Notes under the pieces: model-generated
Databases searched by the model: none
What the model was told of the DNA's origin: nothing
The model's input: the letters and a program-made list of their open reading frames with translations, nothing else
NCBI GenBank assembly: GCA_021781745.1
Contig: JAJXWH010000031.1
Location: 1-62,547 of the forward strand
Direction of reading: 5' to 3'
DNA from: Bacillota bacterium
GTDB lineage: Bacteria > Bacillota > Clostridia > Clostridiales > Clostridiaceae
DNA length: 62,547 nucleotides
Position numbers and translations under genes: made by a program
Part shown: one piece after another, positions 16,880 through 25,195 of the stretch
How the letters are laid out: every line of letters begins with the position of its first letter
How positions within the stretch are numbered: position 1 is the stretch's first letter

Positions 16880-17701
16880 TTATGCTTCTTCATATTTTTC
16901 ACTTCCTTTAATGGCTATATATGCAGCATCCGCTCTGCATTTCTTGCATCCTTTAACTTGATTTAAAATATTTTTAGATTTATTAAGTATCTCTTCGTAT
17001 TCCATGACAGAGATGGGACTAGTATTTTCATAAATTGTTCCTTCAACAGGAATCATGGGAATTAAATTCCCAATAGCTTGTCCATATGTCTTTATATTTT
17101 TTAAAAGCTCAGGTATTTCATATTGGTTTATATCAGGAACAATTACCGTGTTAACCTTACATTTCATCCCATTATCTAAAATAGCTTTCAAACTTTTTAA
17201 CTGGTTTTCCATTAGAATTTCTGCTGCTTCTTTTCCAGTATAAACTATGCCTTTGTAATTTACCCATTGAACCAATTTACTTAAAGTATCCGTATTGTAA
17301 GTATTTATGGTTAATGTCATATAATTTACTTTCAAATGTTTAAGAACATCTATATACTCATGAGCAACTAATCCATTTGTAGATATGCATAATTCATAAT
17401 AGTCACCATAACGTTCCCTTACTTTAGATAAAAACGATATAAGTTTTTCTGGTTCTGCAAATGGGTCGCCTGGGCCAGCAACTCCTATAATTCTGAGATT
17501 AGTATTCTTTGAGGCTTCTATAATCTCTAATCCCTCTTCAATAGATACTACTTTTGTCGCAACTCCAGGTCTACTTTCATTAGAGCAATTAGTCTTTCTA
17601 TTACAATAACTACATTTAATATTACATCCTCCTATAAGAGGAATGTGAATACGTCCATAAATATGTGAGTTTTCATGCCCATCAAAACATGGATGCTTCA
17701 T
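16880..17701 (-). CDS. NifB-like radical SAM enzyme
   Basis: A 273-aa radical SAM protein with near-canonical NifB motifs. These are the N-terminal HPCF, YGRIHIPLIGGCNIKCSYC (radical SAM cysteines 26, 30 and 33), the invariant NESRPGV, the GVAGPGDPFAEP glycine motif, and the C-terminal CKKCRAD. NifB condenses Fe-S precursors and inserts the carbide to give the L-cluster, the 8Fe-core precursor of nitrogenase active sites. It has no NifX-like C-terminal domain, as in short archaeal and clostridial NifB. The ATG at 17701 gives the usual MKHPCF start. Its place with NifDHK-like genes implies a carbide-type cofactor. Confidence 0.92.
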   Translation of the reverse strand: MKHPCFDGHENSHIYGRIHIPLIGGCNIKCSYCNRKTNCSNESRPGVATKVVSIEEGLEIIEASKNTNLRIIGVAGPGDPFAEPEKLISFLSKVRERYGDYYELCISTNGLVAHEYIDVLKHLKVNYMTLTINTYNTDTLSKLVQWVNYKGIVYTGKEAAEILMENQLKSLKAILDNGMKCKVNTVIVPDINQYEIPELLKNIKTYGQAIGNLIPMIPVEGTIYENTSPISVMEYEEILNKSKNILNQVKGCKKCRADAAYIAIKGSEKYEEA

Positions 17702-17727
17702 TTCCATTACTTCCTTTCTAAGTAAAT

Positions 17728-18423
17728 CTACGCTTCTACAGTATTATCTGATACTTCCTCATTTTTTGATATAAACTCAAATAGCGCGCCGCCACTTATA
17801 GCAGCAATTATAGGTGATACAATATATATCCAAAGATATTGATAATCCATATTAACTACTGCAGGACCTATAGATCTTGCTGGATTAAATGAACCTCCTG
17901 AAACAGGTCCTGCAATGGCTGCACCTATAAAAATTACAATCCCAATAATCAATCCTGAAAAACTTTTATTAGCATTTTTATGAACAGCAACATTCAATAT
18001 AACAAACATTAGAAGGAATGTAAAAATAAACTCAAATGCAAATGAGGCCCAAACCAGTGATCCAGCGGCTGAAATCTTTGGATTAGTAACACCCAATTTA
18101 CCTTGCTGACCAAATAGAATTTTTAAAATTGTACTTCCACATATTGCACCAAACACTTGACTTATAATATATGGTATTGCGAGCTTTCTATCCATTTTAT
18201 TAAAAATACCTAATGCTATTGTAACTGCCGGATTAAACTGAGCTCCTGAAATATGTCCACATGCATATATCATAATCATAATTATGGAACCAAATGTCAT
18301 CGAAATGCCTAAATTTCCCAAACCATTATTAGTTTGATCATTAATAATAATAGAACCGACACCAGTAAAAATAAGAAAAAATACTCCAATAAACTCACAC
18401 AAGCATGCTTTTAGATTTTTCAT
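17728..18423 (-). CDS. MIP-family aquaporin/glycerol channel
   Basis: A 231-aa channel protein with six predicted helices and both pore-forming NPA motifs (QFNPAVTIAL and SFNPARSIGP). It also has the helix-1 segment EFIGVFFLIFTGVGS. It lies downstream of and overlaps the NifH-like gene by about 29 nt, so the two are translated together. Members pass water, glycerol, urea, ammonia or other small neutral molecules. Inclusion in this operon suggests passage of a small neutral substrate or product across the membrane; this is inference. Confidence 0.92.
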   Translation of the reverse strand: MKNLKACLCEFIGVFFLIFTGVGSIIINDQTNNGLGNLGISMTFGSIIMIMIYACGHISGAQFNPAVTIALGIFNKMDRKLAIPYIISQVFGAICGSTILKILFGQQGKLGVTNPKISAAGSLVWASFAFEFIFTFLLMFVILNVAVHKNANKSFSGLIIGIVIFIGAAIAGPVSGGSFNPARSIGPAVVNMDYQYLWIYIVSPIIAAISGGALFEFISKNEEVSDNTVEA

Positions 18424-19285
18424 ATCCATTTACCTCTCTAATAATTCTTTTTATTTCTTCTAAAATTTCCATTCTATCCTCAACCTTTGGAACAAACAAG
18501 TTCTTATTGTTATATACCTTTCTAGCTAGATCATAATACCCACCAGCTGTTTCCGAATCTCCAAAAGCTTCTATAACAGTTTTTCCTATAGCTTCTGCTT
18601 CTTGGACTACAGGCGATCTTGAAATATATTGTATTACTGGAACTTCGATAATTTCTGATAACCTATTTACTATTTCATCTTCACCAACAACATTCCTCTT
18701 ATTGCAAATAATTCCTGACATTTTTACATCAATTCCTTCATTAGCCATAGATGCTATACTAGATGCTATATTTACAGCTTGATAGATTGACATATATTCT
18801 CCACTTGTAACTACATAAACTTCTTTTGCAAAATTATTTCTCATTGGTTGAGCAAATCCACCGCAAACAACGTCTCCCAATACATCAAACAAGACCATAT
18901 CTAATTTGTCATGAAAAAACTTAAATTCCTTAAGCAACTCTAAAGCCACAGCAACTCCTTTTCCTGCACAACCTATTCCAGGTGCTGGCCCCCCTGATTC
19001 TACACAAGTTATGCCATTAAATCCATTGTATATACAGTTTTCTACAGATTCTAATGATGTTCCATATGTTCTTATAGTATCTAATATTGTATTTATTTGT
19101 TTTTTATCTTCTATAAGCGAATGAATCGAATCAGCTTTTGGATCACATCCTACTAACATAGCATTTAATCCTAGAACAGACATTGCTGCAACTAAATTTG
19201 AACTGGTTGTTGATTTTCCAATTCCCCCTTTTCCGTAAATTGCTATCTTTCTAACTTCATTATCTTTCTTTAATTTTTCTAACAT
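18395..19285 (-). CDS. NifH-like iron protein
   Basis: A 296-aa P-loop electron donor. The nucleotide-binding motif YGKGGIGKSTTSS lies at 17-28. The two iron-sulfur cysteines that bridge the homodimer are Cys106 in GIGCAGKG and Cys141 in DVLGDVVCGGFA. Switch motifs LVGCDPKADS and CNKRN are kept. It would hold a [4Fe-4S] cluster and reduce the NifDK-like complex with ATP hydrolysis. It is closer to NifH/VnfH/AnfH-type than to a generic MinD by these motifs. It starts at ATG behind AAGGAG, overlaps the acyltransferase by 7 nt upstream and the aquaporin by about 29 nt downstream. Confidence 0.93.
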   Translation of the reverse strand: MLEKLKKDNEVRKIAIYGKGGIGKSTTSSNLVAAMSVLGLNAMLVGCDPKADSIHSLIEDKKQINTILDTIRTYGTSLESVENCIYNGFNGITCVESGGPAPGIGCAGKGVAVALELLKEFKFFHDKLDMVLFDVLGDVVCGGFAQPMRNNFAKEVYVVTSGEYMSIYQAVNIASSIASMANEGIDVKMSGIICNKRNVVGEDEIVNRLSEIIEVPVIQYISRSPVVQEAEAIGKTVIEAFGDSETAGGYYDLARKVYNNKNLFVPKVEDRMEILEEIKRIIREVNGYEKSKSMLV

Positions 19286-20100
19286 AATTGATTCTCCTTA
19301 CTTTCTGTTCTCTGATCCCATATAGTTCCTGCTGGGATTATTGTATTATCTGGCACAATTGAATTATCTTTTATTGTACATCCAAAACCAATCTTGCAAT
19401 TCTTACCTATCTTAACTTTGCTGTGAATTACAGTTAATCCATCTACATGGGTTCCCTCTCCAACGGTTGAACCTAAAGAAACTCCAACATTATATCCTAA
19501 GATAACATTATCCTGAATAGTAACTCCAGGTGCTAATGAACATCGTGCTCCAATGCACACACCATCTCCTATTGTTAATTTTTTAAATATGATGTGTTTT
19601 TCAGATATAATTAAATGTGTTGCTAAAGTTACTTCAGATCCAATTAACGTATCCTTGCCAAATGATAGTAAACTATTTAAATCTTGAAGATCTGCTGTCT
19701 CTCCAAAATAAGTTGTATAACATACTCTTGCCCCCATTAATTTCATATATGGAGTTTTAATAAATTTATTAAACAACATATATCTATTAAAGAATAAAAA
19801 AACATAAGAATACAGAATCCAATTTAATCTCCATTTTATCCATTGACCACTTAATATCTTAAAAACTCCACTCTTTAACTTAGGTACAAATAAAAAGTGT
19901 AATAAACCGGCACATAATATATAGACATTCATCCATAGAAATAATAAAATAGGTACCATAACTATAAATGCATATATACTAAAATTCGAATATATACTCT
20001 TTCCAATAAAAAATATTGGCATAAAACTTAATGTTAAAACTAATAAAAATCCTATTATCCAAATAACATCAACTAATAGAAACATTAATACCTTTTTCAT
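19279..20100 (-). CDS. Membrane-bound left-handed beta-helix (hexapeptide) acyltransferase
   Basis: A 273-aa protein. The N-terminal 120 residues have three hydrophobic segments (VLMFLLVDVIWIIGFLLVLT, then IYAFIVMVPILLFLW and ILCAGLLHFLF). The rest is a left-handed beta-helix of hexapeptide repeats (LTIGDGVCIGARCSLAPGV, VILGYNVGVSLGSTVGEG). The layout resembles the terminal domain of certain peptide synthetases and membrane O/N-acyltransferases. It could acylate the product at the membrane. The ATG at 20100 follows GGAGG lying in the end of the upstream small gene; an earlier ATG at 20139 overlaps that gene out of frame and is less likely. Confidence 0.82.
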   Translation of the reverse strand: MKKVLMFLLVDVIWIIGFLLVLTLSFMPIFFIGKSIYSNFSIYAFIVMVPILLFLWMNVYILCAGLLHFLFVPKLKSGVFKILSGQWIKWRLNWILYSYVFLFFNRYMLFNKFIKTPYMKLMGARVCYTTYFGETADLQDLNSLLSFGKDTLIGSEVTLATHLIISEKHIIFKKLTIGDGVCIGARCSLAPGVTIQDNVILGYNVGVSLGSTVGEGTHVDGLTVIHSKVKIGKNCKIGFGCTIKDNSIVPDNTIIPAGTIWDQRTESKENQLC

Positions 20101-20107
20101 ACCACTT

Positions 20108-20365
20108 TTAAACCTCCGCGATTGCACAAGTTTTACCATCCATACCTATTCTGTGAGCTGTATCGCATGTGCAAACATCTCCAATTGATGATATCCTTTG
20201 CATTAATCCAATTTCTTGTAACGTGAATTTATAATCTCCATTATTAACTTTATCTATTATTAACTTACACATATCATCATCAATACAGTCAACATTAAAT
20301 AAATGATCCCCTACAAATTTTTTAAATGAATCTAAATCCTTAGGAAAACTAAGTTTATATTCCAT
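20108..20365 (-). CDS. Small Cys-containing protein in the nitrogenase-like operon
   Basis: An 85-aa soluble protein of no family I recognise. It has an N-terminal helical region (SFPKDLDSFKKFVGDHLF) and cysteines at about 27, 33, 65, 67 and 80, including CTCDTAHRIG near the C terminus. It has an ideal AAGGAGG to ATG spacing at 20365. Position directly after the NifK-like gene recalls the third (delta) subunit genes anfG/vnfG, which are also small, but I see no clear sequence match. It may be a subunit, an assembly factor or a metal carrier. Confidence 0.8.
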   Translation of the reverse strand: MEYKLSFPKDLDSFKKFVGDHLFNVDCIDDDMCKLIIDKVNNGDYKFTLQEIGLMQRISSIGDVCTCDTAHRIGMDGKTCAIAEV

Positions 20366-20377
20366 GTTCATTCCTCC

Positions 20378-21640
20378 TTAATAAGTAATTTTATTTACTA
20401 AATCTTCTAAAAAGTTAATAAAACCTCTATATCCCAAATAAGGTTTAGAAATAAATGTTACTTTTCTAACTGTTGGAGATATTGTTGTTACCACCTTATC
20501 CTTAGTATTAATTTCTTCAATTTGATTGATGTAATCAGATGAAAGTACAATCGCTGTATCATCTCTATTGATTCTTTCAATTAAGCTTTTGAAATCCTCA
20601 ACAAATTCAATTCTATTTAAAATAGATATATCCATATCATCTGTATTAGAATTAAGGTTATCAGTATTAAAAATAAATACTTTATTAAAGTTTAATTCAT
20701 TTACCAGTACTTCAGCCCATTTAATACTCTTATTTGCGCAATCCATTATTACAGCATTATTCCTTTTAATAATATTAACTTTCGTATTATAACTTTCTTC
20801 CCTAAGAGCCGGTCTAGTTATTGTGAAAAATATCTCTTCTTCCTTCTCTTTTATTTCATCATTGATCGGTATATCTAAAAATTCTTGTAGCTGTTTTAAC
20901 CATTTATCAGTGTTTTTTAATCCCATAGGAAAAATACTACTTTTAAATACAGGGATATTAAATCTACTCTGTAGTAATTCAGCAGCTTTATACCCTATAT
21001 TCTCATTAACTAAAATTGTATAGGCTGCCTCTGAGCACTTTTTAAAATCACTTATACTTGTCCTATTAAATAATATGTTCCCCTCAAACCCTAAAGCTTC
21101 TACTATTCTTTTTATTTCTTCCGCATCACCTCTCCAAGATGGTGACAATCCAACTTCTGGGATTATATTTATCTTTTTATTGTTTTTCTCTTGCTTCAAA
21201 GTTACAAGTCTGTCGATAGTTTTATACATTGCTTCATTAACCCCATAATAACTATCACCCTTAAATCCAGTTTCAATAAAAATCAATGGAAAATCTTTTG
21301 CTATATTATTTTCAATTACGCCCTCTACATTTTCTGAAGTTAACAGGGTTGCATCACCTAACATTACAAATAGCGGGCCTTTGTTTATATATCCATCTAC
21401 CATAGATATTATTTTATTTTTTAATACCGAAATACCATTAGTTAAAATGTCTGCTTGATTAACTTTACAATGATAATAGTCAAACTGTTGTCTTTGAAGG
21501 TTCATTGCTTCTAAGACTTGTGATGTGCACCCTCTTGGACCCCAAACAAATATATTGGAATCATCAAACTCTGATGCTACTAAGCTTGCTCCATATAATG
21601 ATGCCCTATTATATATAGGTGAATATATTGTATTATCCAA
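20378..21640 (-). CDS. NifK-like nitrogenase component 1 subunit
   Basis: A 420-aa protein of the nitrogenase component 1/oxidoreductase superfamily. It has the cluster Cys38 in WGPRGCTS and a second Cys58 in YYHCKVNQADI. The third P-cluster position, usually in a V-x-x-T-C motif, appears as FVMLGDATLLTSENVEGV with no cysteine. A Rossmann-like repeat follows. The protein is shorter than NifK (about 500 aa) and lacks the long N-terminal extension. It starts with TTG behind AGGAGGAAATATT, 27 nt after the NifD-like gene. Expected partner of the NifD-like subunit. Confidence 0.88.
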   Translation of the reverse strand: MDNTIYSPIYNRASLYGASLVASEFDDSNIFVWGPRGCTSQVLEAMNLQRQQFDYYHCKVNQADILTNGISVLKNKIISMVDGYINKGPLFVMLGDATLLTSENVEGVIENNIAKDFPLIFIETGFKGDSYYGVNEAMYKTIDRLVTLKQEKNNKKINIIPEVGLSPSWRGDAEEIKRIVEALGFEGNILFNRTSISDFKKCSEAAYTILVNENIGYKAAELLQSRFNIPVFKSSIFPMGLKNTDKWLKQLQEFLDIPINDEIKEKEEEIFFTITRPALREESYNTKVNIIKRNNAVIMDCANKSIKWAEVLVNELNFNKVFIFNTDNLNSNTDDMDISILNRIEFVEDFKSLIERINRDDTAIVLSSDYINQIEEINTKDKVVTTISPTVRKVTFISKPYLGYRGFINFLEDLVNKITY

Positions 21641-21667
21641 AATATTTCCTCCTTACAAATTTTATAT

Positions 21668-23059
21668 TTATTTCCAGGATACCTCATCATAGCGTCTTTC
21701 AAAATATCTATTGAATATTGAATTATTCTCAATATCACCATGAGTGTAAAGTTTATATAATTCATCAATTATTTTGTTAAGTCCTGAAATACCCAAAACA
21801 CTATCTCTAAACATATCCAAATCAATACAAGGCAAATTGCCTACCCAGAATCTTTTTGGCATAAACAGAACTGGTCTTTCTGTAAATGACAATTCTTCAT
21901 TATATCTATCCCATAATTTTGAATGGCCCCTTATAATACATTTAGGATCATAACCATCATTTATCATACGTATAATTGTATCTCTAGTAACACTTATCAA
22001 ATGGTAAGTATATCCTATGAGTATTGGTTCAAGCTCTAAGTCATAGGCAACTCTAGTAAATGCCAGCGCTTTTTCTCCTGGATGCCAAACAAACATTTCC
22101 TTTTCCTTTAATTTTGAATGAAGAAATATCTTTAATTCATTAAGTTTATTAGCAGAATCAATAACTTCTTGAGATTTTTCAAATTTATTTTCTAGTGATA
22201 GTAACGAGGTAATGTCCTGAACCCAATTTAAAGTTGAACTTAATCCTATTGGGTAACTTTTCTCAGCACACGGTTGATTAAATAGATTTTTTAGATGGGC
22301 CATAACATCTTTTCCATATGTATAACAAAAAGATGCATTAGCTTGTGCTTTAGGAATCTTCATTAGATCATCATAGGTTGCGCCAACCTTAATTACTGTA
22401 TTTATCTTTATTCCATTTATTGAGAGTATTCTTTCAATTTCCTTTATATCTTCAGAATCAGATAATTTTCCATTAACTCTTCTTAAAAATAAATTAATTG
22501 AGTTTTCTTCTTTTTCAGCATTTGGATTTTTCTCACTTACATAATCCATTAATGCTTTAAAAGCAATATTCGCACCTTCTCGAAATCCTTTGCACGAAAT
22601 GCCTCCCACATTGATAGAAATAATATCTACATCAGATGTTTTATGTAACCTTCTTGTTAAAGATTGAATATCTTCAGCAATCATATCAGATACACAAGTT
22701 GTTAATATAACAATTAACTTAGGTTTGTATAAATTTTCTACTTCTTTTACTGTTTTCTCTAATTTATCTAGCGCACCAAAAATAATATCATTGTTATTCA
22801 TGCAAGAGCTAAATGGCATAGGTTTTATTTTATCACTCAATCTAGTTGCAATTCTGGTCGAATAAAAGGAACTTGTACATCCTATTGGACCATGTACTAT
22901 TGGTACTATTCCTCTAAACATTGTACATATCTCATATGCACCCATAAATGAACAGTAATTTTCGACATCTGAACTGTCATCACTTGGAATAAACTTCAAG
23001 TCTATCCACGTTAACAGTTCACTTAAATTCCATTTTGATAATGGCGAATCATAATACAT
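21668..23059 (-). CDS. NifD-like nitrogenase component 1 subunit
   Basis: A 463-aa component 1 protein. All three cluster cysteines of NifD are in place: Cys61 in VHGPIGCTS, Cys86 in PFSSCMNNNDIIFGALDKL, and Cys122 in ILTTCVSDMIAEDI. Cys245 in SFCYTYGKDVMAHL fits the cofactor-binding Cys of NifD (Cys275 in Azotobacter). The region that should hold the second cofactor ligand (His442) reads SVLGISGLNK, with no His that I can align. So it may bind a modified or differently held cofactor. It is the first gene of the operon, with AAGGAGATGGAGTA before ATG. Confidence 0.9.
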   Translation of the reverse strand: MYYDSPLSKWNLSELLTWIDLKFIPSDDSSDVENYCSFMGAYEICTMFRGIVPIVHGPIGCTSSFYSTRIATRLSDKIKPMPFSSCMNNNDIIFGALDKLEKTVKEVENLYKPKLIVILTTCVSDMIAEDIQSLTRRLHKTSDVDIISINVGGISCKGFREGANIAFKALMDYVSEKNPNAEKEENSINLFLRRVNGKLSDSEDIKEIERILSINGIKINTVIKVGATYDDLMKIPKAQANASFCYTYGKDVMAHLKNLFNQPCAEKSYPIGLSSTLNWVQDITSLLSLENKFEKSQEVIDSANKLNELKIFLHSKLKEKEMFVWHPGEKALAFTRVAYDLELEPILIGYTYHLISVTRDTIIRMINDGYDPKCIIRGHSKLWDRYNEELSFTERPVLFMPKRFWVGNLPCIDLDMFRDSVLGISGLNKIIDELYKLYTHGDIENNSIFNRYFERRYDEVSWK

Positions 23060-23360
23060 TACTCCATCTCCTTACAAAAAATATAAACATATTAATTTGA
23101 AATTATTCACTTTTTATATATTATCATACATTCATATCACTATTTGCTGTTTTTTGTATTTAGTGTAAATTTATTATCTAACTGTTTTTTACATTTAATT
23201 ACCTTTAATTACATATTTATTACAAAATGTAATAATATGTATATAACAAGTTAAATATTTATATTAGAATGTACAACTTTTACAATTTGTTACATCTATC
23301 GAATTTTTAACTAATTCTTTAAAATAATAATTATATATAACGTATATAAAAATTGCTTAT
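23060..23360 (-). promoter_or_regulatory. Promoter region of the nitrogenase-like operon
   Basis: A very AT-rich non-coding stretch upstream of the NifD-like gene. It has several TTACA/TGTAA half-sites, including the 13-bp dyad TTACAAAATGTAA near 23220, and AATTGTAAAAGTTGTACA-like repeats further upstream. These may be operator sites. I found no convincing sigma-54 (GG-N10-GC) element, unlike classical nif operons of proteobacteria. Which -10/-35 is used is unclear. Confidence 0.4.
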
Positions 23361-23420
23361 AAAACCCTAAAACCATGCATAATAGAAAAACTTTTTCTAT
23401 TATACATGGTTTTAGGGTTT
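23361..23420. terminator. Long near-perfect hairpin between the ars and nitrogenase-like operons
   Basis: AAACCCTAAAACCATG and ATAATAGAAAAA pair with TTTTTCTATTAT and CATGGTTTTAGGGTTT around almost no loop, giving a stem of about 29 bp with one mismatch. It probably ends transcription of the ars operon and shields the next operon. Confidence 0.75.
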
Positions 23421-23482
23421 AACATTAATTTTAAATGAGCGTCTTAGAATTATTCTCTTTTTTCACTCAGATCCTTTTTCCA

Positions 23483-23614
23483 TTAAATCTGGCTATGATT
23501 TCTTTGTGGGCATATTTCAAAATTTTTCTTTATCAAGCTAACTGCAAATAGAATAGATCCCAAATCAATTCCTAAAACTGAAAAGAAAAATATACTCAAT
23601 CCAAAATTATTCAC
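23483..23614 (-). CDS. Putative 43-aa membrane protein downstream of acr3
   Basis: A short frame from GTG at 23614 reads VNNFGLSIFFFSVLGIDLGS, then ILFAVSLIKKNFEICPQ. It has one strongly hydrophobic segment and a cytosolic tail with Cys. No clear Shine-Dalgarno is seen. It lies 25 nt after the arsenite pump gene. It could be a small accessory protein or the remnant of a larger gene. Confidence 0.4.
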   Translation of the reverse strand: MNNFGLSIFFFSVLGIDLGSILFAVSLIKKNFEICPQRNHSQI

Positions 23615-23639
23615 CACTTATCTCTTGACGTTACTCTAA

Positions 23640-24704
23640 TTATTGTATTTGTGCATTCTTGTTATAGTTAAAATACTTCTTTCCCCAATACAAAGCCACA
23701 TTAACTAACGCAATCATCACTGGTACTTCTATTAATGGTCCTATTACTGCAGCAAATGCTACTTTTGACTCAATTCCGAATACTGCTACTGCAACAGCTA
23801 TTGCTAATTCAAAATTATTACTTGCAGCTGTAAAGGATAAAGTAGTAGTTTGATGATAATTTATCCCTGATTTGTAACTTATATAAAATGATATCGAAAA
23901 CATAACAATAAAGTATATTACAAGTGGTATCGCTACCTTAATAACATCTAGAGGTAATTCTACAATATATTTTCCCTTAAACATAAACATTACAACTATT
24001 GTAAATAGTAGCGCAATTAATGCTAATGGACTAATCTTAGGTACAAATTTTTTAATATACCACTCTGTCCCCTTCATTGGTTCTAGAATAAGTCTAGTAA
24101 GCATCCCTAATAAGAAAGGTATACCTAAGTAAATTGCAACAGACGTTGCTACTTCTCCCATAGAAATATGAATTTCATATCCTGTAAGACCAAATAAAGG
24201 TGGCAGCACTGTGACGAAAAGATACGCAAATACCGAATAAAATACTACCTGAAATATTGAATTAAATGCAACTAATGCTGCAGCATATTCACTATCTCCA
24301 TCTGCTAAACTGTTCCAAAGAATTACCATAGCTATGCATCTAGCGAGTCCTATAAGAATAAGTCCAGTCATTAATGCTGAGTCTGACTTTAAAAATACGA
24401 ATGCTAAAATAAACATTAAAACAGGTCCAATAATCCAGTTTTGTACTAGTGATAATCCAAGAACTCTAGGATTTTTAAATACTTTACCAAGTTCTTTATA
24501 ATTTACTTTTGCTAGTGGTGGATACATCATAACTATTAATCCAATAGCTATTGGTATTGACGTTGTTCCAATAGACATTTTTGCAAGTCCTGCTGATAAT
24601 GATGGCACTCCCCATCCAAGTATTATGCCTAATGCCATTGCTGCAAATATCCAAAGGGTTAAATATCGGTCTAGGAATGATAATCTTGATGATTTATTAT
24701 TCAC
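23640..24704 (-). CDS. acr3: ACR3-type arsenite efflux permease
   Basis: A 354-aa ten-helix pump of the BART/ACR3 family that expels arsenite. Family marks are the opening [15 protein letters not shown], then [39 protein letters not shown] (with the conserved Cys in helix 4) and [19 protein letters not shown]. It follows arsC by 26 nt. Full length. Confidence 0.95.
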   Translation of the reverse strand: MNNKSSRLSFLDRYLTLWIFAAMALGIILGWGVPSLSAGLAKMSIGTTSIPIAIGLIVMMYPPLAKVNYKELGKVFKNPRVLGLSLVQNWIIGPVLMFILAFVFLKSDSALMTGLILIGLARCIAMVILWNSLADGDSEYAAALVAFNSIFQVVFYSVFAYLFVTVLPPLFGLTGYEIHISMGEVATSVAIYLGIPFLLGMLTRLILEPMKGTEWYIKKFVPKISPLALIALLFTIVVMFMFKGKYIVELPLDVIKVAIPLVIYFIVMFSISFYISYKSGINYHQTTTLSFTAASNNFELAIAVAVAVFGIESKVAFAAVIGPLIEVPVMIALVNVALYWGKKYFNYNKNAQIQ

Positions 24705-24730
24705 TTTTAAATCCTCCCCATTTTAATCTA

Positions 24731-25144
24731 TTAATCTAAATTAATTTCTTTATCCTTAATTCTTTTTGCTAAATCTTTTATTTTTTCTTCTATGGTATTG
24801 GCTGTCTTTTTAAATTCTTCATCACTTTTGCCACTTGGATCATCTAATCCCCAGTCTTCTCTATGCTTAGATGGTAAAAACGGACATTGAACATTACAGC
24901 CCATTGTTACGACAACATCTACCTCAGGAATATCACTTAAAAGCTTAGATTTTTGTGTTTCATTCATATCAATATTGTATAAATCCTTAATAATTCTTAC
25001 CGCATCTTGATTTATTTGAGGTTTTGTTTCTGTTCCTGCAGAATAACTTTCAAATACATCACTTCCATAAAGTTTTCCAAGCGCCTCTGCCATTTGCGAT
25101 CTACAAGAATTGTGTACACATATAAATGCTACTTTTGTTTTCAT
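24731..25144 (-). CDS. arsC: Thioredoxin-coupled arsenate reductase
   Basis: A 137-aa low-molecular-weight phosphatase-fold arsenate reductase. The anion loop and nucleophile are CVHNSCRSQMAEA (C-x5-R); the later cysteines appear in VTMGCNVQCPFLP, the usual C82/C89-type redox pair of the thioredoxin-dependent class; DWGLDDPSGKSDEEF completes the family pattern. The ATG at 25144 is preferred because homologues begin MKxKVAFICVHN. It converts arsenate to arsenite for export by ACR3. Confidence 0.94.
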   Translation of the reverse strand: MKTKVAFICVHNSCRSQMAEALGKLYGSDVFESYSAGTETKPQINQDAVRIIKDLYNIDMNETQKSKLLSDIPEVDVVVTMGCNVQCPFLPSKHREDWGLDDPSGKSDEEFKKTANTIEEKIKDLAKRIKDKEINLD

Positions 25145-25195
25145 TTTTCTCATCTCTCCTTAAAATAAGTTTATTGAATTAAGTTAATTAAACTC

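Noticed and set aside
16880..23059. A classical nitrogen-fixation (nif) operon
   Set aside because: nifE, nifN, nifV, nifU and nifS are absent, the NifK-like protein lacks a P-cluster Cys and the NifD-like protein lacks a clear His ligand; the neighbours are biosynthetic genes.
23060..23360. Sigma-54 promoter upstream of the NifD-like gene
   Set aside because: No GG-N10-GC element at the required spacing was seen.
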